A stretch of DNA of 64,000 bases from positions 48,523,909 through 48,587,908 of the forward strand of contig OZ023214.1 in the NCBI GenBank assembly GCA_963995525.1, in the 5' to 3' direction. Below are positions 55,462 through 64,000 of this stretch, in pieces. Each line of letters starts with the position of its first letter. Position 1 is the first letter of the stretch. The notes below the pieces were generated by a model. It was not told where the DNA came from, searched no databases, and saw only the letters and a list, made by a program, of their open reading frames with translations. The stretch comes from Escarpia spicata. Taxonomy: Eukaryota > Annelida > Polychaeta > Sabellida > Siboglinidae. A program made the translations under genes and the position numbers.

Positions 55462-55530
55462 CACACATACACACACACACACCCACACACACACACACAC
55501 ACACACCCCCACACACACACAAACGCATAC
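55462..55530. repeat. (CA)n microsatellite
   Basis: ACACACAC tract with CCC interruptions directly following the hAT-like ORF. Confidence 0.95.
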
Positions 55531-55559
55531 ATACCACAAGTACATATTGTTGCTACACA

Positions 55560-56340
55560 GGGGGTACAGCAATATTATGTTAAATGCATTTTCTGTGTAA
55601 TATCCCACACTGGTGTGAACAGCTGGTCAGTAATTGTTGATTACACACAACGTCCCTGAGCCACTGACACAGCCACACGTCCAGACAAAGGATACATTTG
55701 CAGGGTGCTCCCAAATAGAACCTCACCACTGAAGAGCAATTCTTACTCACAATTCCCCACAAATGTCACCAGACAACTCCCACCTAATGCAATTGTGCCA
55801 CTCAATAACCCACGCGATGCACACCAGCGACACCATGCATAATGGTGACAAACTAACAGTGTTTGTATCACCCCACTAACATTACGTTGTCGTGGAGTAC
55901 CATCGCCTGTGGAAATTAAGTGGTAATGGTACAGAAAGTCTTAGTGTCCGCCCTTGGTGAGATGAGCAAACACAATGTCATGGCGATTAATGTGTAAATT
56001 CGATGACAAATTGGTCACATGATTCAGTCAACTGTGATTTATCGGCACTATTGTTTGCTTCATCCCACCGTGTGATTTGGTAGTCGTTATTCTCAAGGAC
56101 CTGGACAGGTCTGACGTAGGTGGTGACATGGCTGGTGATGAAAAAGTGGCGTGATATTGTGGGAACACGTAGTAGTAATTATAGGAAACATGACTTAAGG
56201 GGTTGTTCATTTAAATTGTCTCCAAAGAAGTTGGTATTTTCAGCAGACAGATCATGTTTTGTTGGATGACATGATCGAGCACCTGTGTTGACATATGTGT
56301 TACTATCCATGGCACTGTGCATGCCATTTTGTATATTTTT
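55560..56340. other. DNA without a supported feature
   Basis: No domain-bearing frame or repeat family recognised. Confidence 0.35.
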
Positions 56341-56344
56341 AGCT

Positions 56345-56575
56345 ATCCATGTCAGCATCCAAGTCACTACATGTCACTATCTGTGTCATTCTATATGTCA
56401 CTAACTGTGTCACTATCCATATTACTAGCAGTGTCACTATCAATGTCACCTTTCATGTCACTATTTGTATCACTACCCATGTCACTGTTAATGTCGCTAT
56501 CCATGCCACTAGCTGAGCCAAAATCTGTGTCACTATCCATGTCACTATCCGAGTCACTACCAGTGTAATTGCCTA
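56345..56575 (-). repeat. 12-bp minisatellite coding for Ser-Asp repeats on the minus strand
   Basis: Units of TGTCACTATCCA and variants run for about 230 bp. One minus-strand frame stays open for about 60 codons and gives a strictly acidic repeat (GSDSDSDMDSDTDFG, then SDINSDMGSDTNSDM). Since the unit is 12 bp the open frame follows from the repeat, and a TGA sits just upstream of it. Coding is possible but unproven. Confidence 0.8.
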
Positions 56576-56579
56576 TGTT

Positions 56580-57840
56580 GACATGTCACTAACTAGGCAC
56601 CTAGACATGTAGCAGTGCCACTCTGTTAGACTACTTTTGACAAGACCTAAAAAATGGACAAAACAATTGGCAATAATGGTCTCACTTTTTTACTATGACA
56701 TAATTAGGCTATTCACATTTGTATAAGTTACAAGGTCAATTTTTTCTAATATTTTAACAAAGTTTTATGGATGATGATTGATGGGTTTTATTAATCTAGA
56801 CTACCTGCTACGAGGGATTAAAACATTTAGCAGACACGAAATCAATAAATCTGAATTATAAATAATTGTCCTACAATGATTACAATAACAATGACATAAG
56901 TATAAATTCAGTAATATAAATAAAATATAGCTAGATACCTGTCTTCATAACAGACAGTTGTGTCTGCTTTACCATCCCTACCATCTGCATGTCTGGCCAG
57001 GCAAAGCATGTACAATATAACTAGCATGTCATTCACTAGGTGGCACCACTGTAGTCTACCCACCACTGTCTCTTCTGTTGAAGCCATTTATGCTTCCAAG
57101 CAAACTTCCACCAATGTAAACCTCTTTAATAAGTAGGTTGCTAGTGGTGCCTTTACATACAAGCTTCTATGTATATGTGCACATCTACACAAGATCATAT
57201 CATCCAAAATAGCAACTACCGTATATGACAAAGCTTGGCGACTCATTACGAACAATCTGACTGGTGGTCGACATCAACTATTGATTTATGACAAATGATG
57301 GGGCCTGCGGGTACTATACGGCGCTCTCTCCTCAAGGTATACCACTTAGTGTAAACCTTAGATGTGATTATCTTTATTAATGACATTAATAAAATTATTA
57401 TCCTCAAGGGCTATATAATATAGTCACCAAACTGTTATGACAATGAGACGATTGTGAGACAGGATCAATGTAAAAATAGACTGATTCTAAGACCGATACA
57501 TAATGCTAGGAAGCTATTATGATCAGGATAAATTGTGTGTCCGGCCAAGTATGTGTGTCAGCGTGTCTGTATGTATGCGCATGTGCATGAGTGAGTGCGT
57601 GCACGTGTGCGTGTGTGTGCGTGTACATGAGTATGTGCACGTGTTTGTATAAATCCATCTTATGTTAACCAGATGAGCATATAGTTATAATTAGTGCCAT
57701 ATATGTACAGTACTCCATTGCCAATAAATGGTAAACCACAATAGACATTGCTCTGAAAACAACTTCCTGAAATACCAAATACAAATTGTTTTGCCAATAA
57801 TAAAACAAGCTATCGCATATTCTATTTTCAGCTGACCTGC
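56580..57840. other. AT-rich DNA without a supported gene
   Basis: Contains a GT-rich microsatellite at about 57540-57650 and otherwise no recognisable feature. Confidence 0.45.
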
Positions 57841-57845
57841 GTATA

Positions 57846-57899
57846 CAGTAAAACCTGTCCGGATTGTGCGATATGTCCATTATGAGCAGGTTTCCACTA
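57846..57899. mobile_element. Very short pogo-type MITE remnant
   Basis: CAGTAAAACCTGTCC at the left and, inverted, TAGTGGAAACCTGCTC at the right form imperfect inverted repeats like those of the MITE at 20540-20710. TA precedes the left end. Only 54 bp long, so probably an internally deleted copy. Confidence 0.5.
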
Positions 57900-57949
57900 T
57901 GGACAAGTAGTGGACAATGCAAATTAGTTACTCAGGACTTTCAAAAGTG

Positions 57950-60300
57950 TCCATCGTAGACTAAATTTCTCATTAATGCAAGTTTCACTTTTCTAGCAAA
58001 CACAATGGTAAACAAACATGCACCTTTGAGTTTGGTTACTAAAGATTTAGGTGCAATATAAGTTACCTTATTACAATTATTGTCATTACATATTATTCAT
58101 GCAAACACAAATCAAAACTTTAAGCAGACCAGGTCGACTTAATGCAGAATTTATAGAAATATATGTATGTATATCTCTATAATGAAGTACACACATGAAT
58201 ATATATAGTAACAAAATGTAAACAATATAAATAATTCAAGCAACATAAATCTACATATAGGCATGAAGATATAATGGATGACTTTTAACTAGTCGGATAC
58301 CATTCATCATTACACATACTCAATTAACGTAAAATTTATTCATAACATCGCACATAAAACGCTGCATGCGGGTCAGTATCGCCATCAATCTCCACTTGGA
58401 GGTCTCTCGGGTTACTATAGTTCCAAGTTATCTTGATTAATCAAAGCTTTAGCCCGGGCGTTGTCTGGCACGCAGCCCTGCAATGGTTTTACGACACTTC
58501 CACTAGGTTTGCATGAATTTTCGCCAATCGCCGCAGAAATTGTGCTATATTTGGAATCGATAGTCCCTAAACTGTGAACGCTTGGATGCTACTTGGTAGC
58601 CTCAAGGATAATGAGCACTTAGACATTGTCGCAACAAATGACAGACGAACTAACTCGATTAATGAAGCACTCGAATGTGTCACTTACACTTACTAAGACA
58701 CTAGAGGGTGGGGGCCGTAATCACAGGGAGGATGTAGTAGTGGGGAAGGGAAGGGTGGGAGGTGACACCCGAGGCACCCCTGGGGCAGGTCTCCTGATAC
58801 ATATATGGACATTTGCCCTGGATGCACGCGTTTTGAGAGATCCAAAATGTGGCTCAGTAAGAATAAAATGAAAGTGAAAGTGACTGCTGTTATGCAGTAT
58901 CTAGGCAGCTTGCAGTGGTTTTCGTTCGATCCCAGGAAGACAAGTTTATTCCAATGCATTATGTTGGAAATATTCAGCCACAATGTGATCATTAAACCAT
59001 GTAGTAATGCAATAATCGCTTTGTCACGTTTTTCAGTAATATGCATTTTATGTACATCACTGAACAGAAAGAAACTCCATATTTAATGACATTGTGCTAT
59101 TGTCACGCACCAGCAGTTGGAATGAGATATGCTAATGAGGTACCATAGTGACAGTACTCTGTTCTCTATAGATGTGTTCACAAATTATCACTAATCATGT
59201 TTCCGTTAATCTACAAAAGACTTCAAGGCATTTAAGGCTTCTTTAGTAACGTCCTTCTTGTGATTGTCCAATGAGATTGCACATTCTATGGTGGCTTTTG
59301 CCAAACAGTTTGGTGGCGTTGACCAACTTAAAATGCTTTTACTCTGGATAGGTCAGATCAGCTAGACATAATGACTGTGATATTATATAGGTATTAACAC
59401 ACCATGGTTGGGTATGACAATTATGTATTAAACTGCTACTTGCCTGATATTGTGTTTGTGGAAATGCTGATGCATATGCAAAATAATAATTACTACTTTG
59501 GTATAATACAATTCACAACATTATAAGCCAACATTTATCCTTTTGTGTCCATTTTCTTTCCTTTTTACGTCTTTACTCTTTATACTAGATATGACAATGT
59601 TAAAATCTGGATCTAATAAAACTACTTTATTCAGCATTGCGTTCACCATATTTCAATTCACATCATATTGCAGCAGTCTCAAGGCTGAACAATCTGCCAT
59701 AACCTGATTGGCTGGAAGCAATGTGTCAACTTCAGTAGTTAAATAGATTGAATGTCAGGTCTGTCAAAATGTCAATCTGACACCATGTCAGTGTTGTGAC
59801 ATCACTGACACATAGTCACATGTGGTGTCAGTAATCACACTGTGACACACTGTTCTAATGCTGGTAGACTGATTTTTTATATGTAAATACAAGCACATCA
59901 TAAAGAAAAAACTACAAACCCAGGGCCAATTCACGATGCATTCATACATAGGACCCTTCATACAAAATGAAACTAAATACAACTATTCACAATGCTACAC
60001 TTGTCTCCTACGACTGTTCTGTCTTATGTATTCAGTGTTTGCGCTGATGTCGTTTTGGGATGATATGCATTTTTTCGGGGACGTGGTTTTTCAAGTTTCA
60101 CCGCATACCACAGATGCAGTTTTTCACGTTTTGTTGCATCCCTTCGACACAATTCTATGGTTCTTCAAAGTTATTTCTAGTCCCACTCTAGACAGGTAGC
60201 TTACAAAGAAATATGACAGATATCCAAATTGTGTGTTGACAACTGCACTTTCATTTCACAACAAAATGGTGCCACAACCTAGTGACCAAACTGTGAAAAA
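57950..60300. other. DNA without a supported gene
   Basis: Open frames at 58626-59086 and 59936-60199 show no domain signature. A nested inverted repeat at 59777-59831 is listed separately. Confidence 0.4.
59777..59831. repeat. Nested inverted repeat
   Basis: Outer arms CTGACACCA / TGGTGTCAG are perfect. Inside them GTCAGTG / CACTGAC forms a second hairpin. The region is rich in GTGACA. Confidence 0.65.
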
Positions 60301-60364
60301 TGGAACACAGTATAGTGGTTCCCACTAATGCACATCAGTACCGCCTAACGGCTAATTTGGAAAC

Positions 60365-60445
60365 TAGGTAGAACGACTTTAGCGTGGCGTCCAGTCAGCA
60401 TTTTTGATATCATGCAGGGTTCGATCCAGGCAGCGTCCTTGCACC
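60365..60445 (+). mobile_element. Possible tRNA-derived SINE head
   Basis: TAGCGTGGCGTCCAGTCAGC is A-box-like. GGGTTCGATCC at 60419-60429 is a near-perfect B box, about 33 bp downstream. The remainder is not clearly a SINE. Confidence 0.4.
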
Positions 60446-60745
60446 ATTGATGCAATATTTTAACAAATGACCCACCAAAATTTCACGAATGCGCCTGAAG
60501 GGCGCGTACATGTGGCATCTAGTGCAGACAAATTCAGTTGACGCACCCTAAAAAATAAATCTACATTACTTGACAAGGCAATCCCTTAATTTATTCGATA
60601 TTTTGTAGGAATCCGGGATTTGTGTGCAAGATAGCCAAGACACAATAGCAAGTAATTATTAAGTCGTCGTTCTGGCTGATGATGTAGTCCACCGCGCTAC
60701 CTGTGTTCTGCTAATTCCACACAAATCTGCTGGGCGCACTATTGT

Positions 60746-60800
60746 CCACCAGAGCGTGCACGCTGTTTTTATCGAGGCATAAAATATCCACTAGAGCGCG
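60746..60800 (+). promoter_or_regulatory. Pair of CTCF-like / duplicated GC-rich motifs
   Basis: TCCACCAGAGCGTGCACGC at about 60745 and TCCACTAGAGCGCGCATGT at about 60787 are a direct repeat 42 bp apart. Both resemble the CCACYAGRKGGCGC core of CTCF sites with two mismatches. They lie 30-80 bp upstream of a candidate start codon at 60828. Confidence 0.3.
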
Positions 60801-60827
60801 CATGTTGTGTGTCCGCAAGAAAGAATC

Positions 60828-60887
60828 ATGAAACAAAGTAAAACGAAAAAATCACTCCTAGACATGTGGGGCGCATGCAACCAAAAG
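60828..60887 (+). CDS. Candidate 20-codon first exon
   Basis: ATG opens MKQSKTKKSLLDMWGACNQK and is followed by GTATTA, a weak donor, at a codon boundary. Lys-rich starts with SLLxxW/F occur at the N-termini of PCNA-interacting proteins and of hAT/ZMYM-type transposon proteins. No second exon found. Upstream sequence is relatively CpG-rich with two related GC motifs. Confidence 0.25.
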
Positions 60888-60899
60888 GTATTACATGTA

Positions 60900-61490
60900 A
60901 ACATTAATTGGAAATTTAAATTATTACCGATAATAGTATAGGCAATAACGAAATTAGCTACCAAGCGGAATCAGACGGCACTTTTTAAATGAAATTTTAT
61001 TTTATTGTCTTTGCGGCCTGCACCCCGAAATATCTAAATGAGGCAAGCTATCTAGATTCAGTCATGTTCTGTTTTTAGAGTGTTTGAAGTGCATGACTTC
61101 CGTAACAAAGATGTGACTTCCCTGACGAGTAGCTCCACCAGTAAAAAACAAAATCCGAAAGTTGTTAAATTCTTATTAGTTATTTTCAAAAATCCCTAAA
61201 CACAAACCGTAATAAACATGTAAAGTCCAAAGTACCATTTTATGATAAACGTTTCTTTAAATATTCTCATTTTCAAATCCTGTGTATATATGAAGTAAAT
61301 GAACGATAACATGTTGCATGAATTACAGTTAAAGTGTGGTGTAGTTTCATTTATTCTTGGGACTACTTGAAATAAACAGTTTTAATCTTCCTTCCTTCCA
61401 TACAGTGATAAGTCATTGGTATGTTCAAAGCTGGTTTCCTGGCTTCCTGCAGCGTCAGCAGAAAAAGTTGACCCTATTATTATAATATAA
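60900..61490. other. Downstream flank of the minus-strand terminal exon
   Basis: In minus-strand sense this is the 3' side of the gene ending at 61498. Additional TTTATT (AATAAA on the minus strand) sites occur, for example near 61351. No other feature seen. Confidence 0.35.
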
Positions 61491-61496
61491 TTTATT
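61491..61496 (-). terminator. Polyadenylation signal AATAAA
   Basis: Minus-strand AATAAA begins two bases after the TAG stop at 61500-61498. A second candidate lies near 61351, which would give a longer 3' UTR. Confidence 0.5.
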
Positions 61497-61497
61497 A

Positions 61498-61614
61498 CTA
61501 TATATCCAGGGTAGGTGTTGCACACGTCATATTGTCGATGGGATGCCAGTTGTAGAGACTACCAATTTCGTTCAGGAAATTCAGACAAACATCCTTGTTA
61601 TTTAGCTGCAGCAC
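61498..61614 (-). CDS. Terminal exon of an unidentified minus-strand gene
   Basis: Acceptor ..TGATTTCCCTTCTAG opens 38 codons in phase 0 that end in TAG: VLQLNNKDVCLNFLNEIGSL, then YNWHPIDNMTCATPTLDI. The frame continues directly from the exon at 63571-63646 (..IDIIELPWQ), and a polyadenylation signal follows. The peptide has the balanced composition of a real soluble or luminal domain with two cysteines. I do not recognise the family. Confidence 0.6.
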   Translation of the reverse strand: MLQLNNKDVCLNFLNEIGSLYNWHPIDNMTCATPTLDI

Positions 61615-61619
61615 CTAGA

Positions 61620-63235
61620 AGGGAAATCAATACAATACAAGAACTCCACATTAAGTCATCAGTAATGTTTAATTACCCAGGGTAGTCAATTCCCGGAGGG
61701 ATTTTCAGTCCCTACCATAGGTGCAATGTTTAAAAAAAGGCTCGCTTTTACAACTTACATAGGCCCTTGGCACACTTGTCCAAGATCCTAGATTGAAACC
61801 TGATCATGACATCGCCAGCAGCTAAGAAGCCAAAAAGAGATCGAGGCCACACATTCATTTAGTCCACTTAATAGTCCACATCTTTGGACCCCATTTTTGT
61901 TTTTGGGACCCCATTTTTCAGGTTCATGGGGTTACTGGACCCTGTTTTTAAGACCTTAAAGTGAACACTGGTAATCTATGTCAAACCTCACAAAAAGTTC
62001 TTTCGTATGGAAAGAAAGCTTCGTAAACCCGTCCCTTGGAGATCAAATGTGAGACCATGTGCGGGCAATTTAATGGTATGAAGCAACTAAGACAAGCATT
62101 GTAGTAGTCCAGAACATGATTGCTTGGTAGCAAGCAAAAAGATTACGTAGTACAATGCCCCTGGGAAGTATTTACTGATGAAGATATATTAATTTGTTGA
62201 TAATCTATTAATGCAACTTAACATTAGCGATTTATTTTCTTTAAGGTCAAAGAAGACATAAGAACTAGGATTTGAAATGACATTACTAAGCAGAGAGCAT
62301 AGATGGTAAGTGAAATTTCACGGAGTGTACGACTAACTGGAACAAATGATTTGCACGCTGTTTAAAATTAGATACCCAACCAGTGCAGAGCATCCTTCAA
62401 TACGCTGATTAATGGCTTCGTGGATGTGAGCAAGTTTTGTGGGATGAAGAGATACAATGAATCAACCACGCCGCATTGAACTCTGCTAGGACGTCTCCAC
62501 TACAACCAATTTAAACCAAACATTTGTACACAGACACCTGAATAGTTAACACGGATGTCGACCCCATGAATTATTTTACAGAAATCAGAATCGTAACTTT
62601 GAAAAAAGAGACACTAATGTGAGCACAGACAATGATGTGCTTGACTGTGCACTAATGCATCCAGCTACACTACCGGGGACTCCATCAAGAGTTTTATACG
62701 AGTTCTCGATCAGGATCAGAATGGATGGATGGATGGAGGGATGAGAGAATCAACACAAGGCAATGACTCGTGGCTAACGTGGTCAAAGTGGCTACTGATT
62801 ATCGATTCACATTACAGCCCAGGCCAATGACACGTAAACACTGAGGGTTTAGTCCACCGATCTCCCTCAGGGGCCAATCCTCTCTAAACTTACAATCGGT
62901 TTAACAAAATTGCGAGTCGAGTCCAGAATGACTCTGCAGTTAGCAAGTCCCTGGTCAGTCGAAGGTAGTAACGACTCATTTAACTTTATTGAAATGGTAA
63001 CATTACTGACATTTATGGTTATGGACAGCAGATAAAGAGGAAGCCAGTAACTTCAATCAATGACTGTATCTAGTGGGACTTCAGAATAGGTGCATGTTGT
63101 ATAATTTTGAATCTAGTAACTTTAACCTTTTCCTACATGATATGACTCAAGTGAAACCACAATGAGTGAATTAAATTTGGAGATCTTGGTAATGTCACCA
63201 AAAATGAATATTCAGATGTACACTGGATTTGTTAT
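61620..63235. other. Intron of the right-hand minus-strand gene
   Basis: Lies between the exons at 61614 and 63571. Contains a short direct repeat of GGACCCCATTTTT near 61887-61920 and a SINE-like phrase TAGATTGAAACCTG near 61791; nothing else supported. Confidence 0.45.
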
Positions 63236-63237
63236 CA

Positions 63238-63395
63238 GATTAGAGTTGAGCCAGACTGAGTTGAGTCAGACCAACGTTGAGCCTGACTAGTGTTGAATCA
63301 AACTAGGTAAGTCTTGTTTTGAGCCAGACTTGAGTTGAGACTTGAGTCAGACTAGGGATGAATCAGACTAGTGTCAAGTGAAACTTGTCATAACA
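63238..63395. repeat. ~17-bp degenerate minisatellite
   Basis: About nine imperfect units near GTTGAGTCAGACTAG. Located about 180 bp downstream (minus sense) of the exon at 63571-63646. Confidence 0.75.
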
Positions 63396-63570
63396 ACACT
63401 ATGACTATTACACGAAAACCATGTAACCACCGGTGTTGCTACCTTCTTATTATAATACAATGAACATTTTTTCTAAGACCATCTATTTGCTCATTACTGC
63501 CAGCCTAAGACTGGGTATGTTAACCAGCTCATCAAGATTGGTACACATAACTTGTTTAACTTGCTCTCAC

Positions 63571-63646
63571 CTGCCAGGGCAATTCAATAATGTCGATGCG
63601 CATCCTCAAATAGAAGCGGGCATCGTTCGAGGCAATCTTCAGCCAC
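63571..63646 (-). CDS. Penultimate exon of an unidentified minus-strand gene
   Basis: Donor GTGAGA after ..TGGCAG and an acceptor at ..CCTTAAAG bound 76 bases. After one base completing a codon from the previous exon, 25 codons read WLKIASNDARFYLRMRID then IIELPWQ, and leave in phase 0, matching the terminal exon. The other frames are stopped. The acceptor is not ideal (purine-rich just before AG), so the 5' boundary is uncertain; an alternative acceptor ten bases upstream would bring in a stop. The remaining gene lies beyond the right edge. Confidence 0.55.
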
Positions 63647-63954
63647 CTTTAAGGCTGTCTGAGATGTGCAAACACAACCTATTTCCCATGGGGTTGTTTT
63701 TTATCTGCCACACGTGCACAGGCAAGAATATGTATAATTAGCGAGTTGTAGAAGGAATGCTTCACTGATTGATTTTGCGGCCGAACTGATGCAGTAAATA
63801 TTGCCTGGCGATCCGGGTCTGGAACACTGTAATGATGGTATTGTAGCCATCCCATGAAAATAACTCAGTCTGTTTCTTAAATCTCATAGTAAGAATTTAT
63901 CTTCAGGTAATAACAGAGTTGTCCAGTCCTTATATGTAGCTACACTCAGACATA

Positions 63955-64000
63955 CAAAAGACATGCACACATATGTATACATGCACACATACACACACAC
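63955..64000. repeat. CA-rich microsatellite at the window edge
   Basis: ACATGCACACATAC and ACACACAC run off the end of the window. Confidence 0.85.

Noticed and set aside
1..64000. Viral integration or bacterial operon
   Set aside because: No capsid, integrase, polymerase or operon-like gene series seen; reverse transcriptases all carry LINE signatures.

Overview
This is an AT-rich stretch of nuclear DNA from an invertebrate animal. The evidence is split genes with GT..AG introns of several kilobases, extracellular EGF-type and TNFR-type modules on separate exons, many non-LTR retrotransposon fragments, tRNA-derived SINEs, DNA transposons and abundant mini- and microsatellites. The repeat types would fit a marine lophotrochozoan or a similar invertebrate, but that is a guess. 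There are no bacterial operons, rRNA genes or intact tRNA genes. Gene density is low and most of the window is intron or repeat.

The main gene lies on the minus strand and covers at least 9.4-35.9 kb, possibly down to 1.9 kb. Reading right to left, its exons encode a proline-rich cytoplasmic segment (35.8 kb), a signal-anchor transmembrane segment (29.4 kb), a juxtamembrane segment (25.7 kb), an EGF domain (25.2 kb), a calcium-binding-type EGF domain (20.9 kb) and two TNFR-like cysteine-rich repeats (9.8 and 9.4 kb). Every junction I could test keeps the reading frame, and from the transmembrane exon onward all introns are phase 1. Weaker exons at 22.2, 2.3 and 1.9 kb obey the same phase rule. 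The first exon and the C-terminus were not found. I do not recognise the gene. A second minus-strand gene enters from the right edge: its last two exons are at 63.6 and 61.5 kb, with a polyadenylation signal directly after the stop codon.

The rest is mobile or repetitive DNA. The most notable item is a 3.2-kb DNA transposon (48.83-52.02 kb) with terminal inverted repeats of about 190 bp and a decayed transposase that I cannot place in a standard superfamily. Others are a 1.08-kb piggyBac-type element with TTAA at both ends (30.56-31.64 kb), a SINE with a 14-bp target duplication (13.58-13.92 kb), an L2/CR1-like LINE that splits a minisatellite (39.7-41.2 kb), several CR1-like LINE tails on the minus strand, two pogo-type MITEs, a dimeric interspersed repeat, an SGNH-hydrolase-like pseudogene (37.9-38.5 kb), a truncated MADF-domain ORF (28.1 kb) and a hAT-like N-terminal ORF (55.3 kb).

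Tandem repeats stand out: a nearly perfect 45-bp x 12 minisatellite (52.25-52.79 kb), a G-rich 9-bp repeat (18.55-18.73 kb), a higher-order trimer repeat with a 335-bp period (36.9-37.8 kb), and a duplicated 0.93-1.04-kb block built of ~57-bp units (4.1-6.06 kb). A CpG-rich patch with a perfect CRE (15.5-15.9 kb) is the best promoter candidate. All calls rest on reading by eye; no homology search or transcript data was available.
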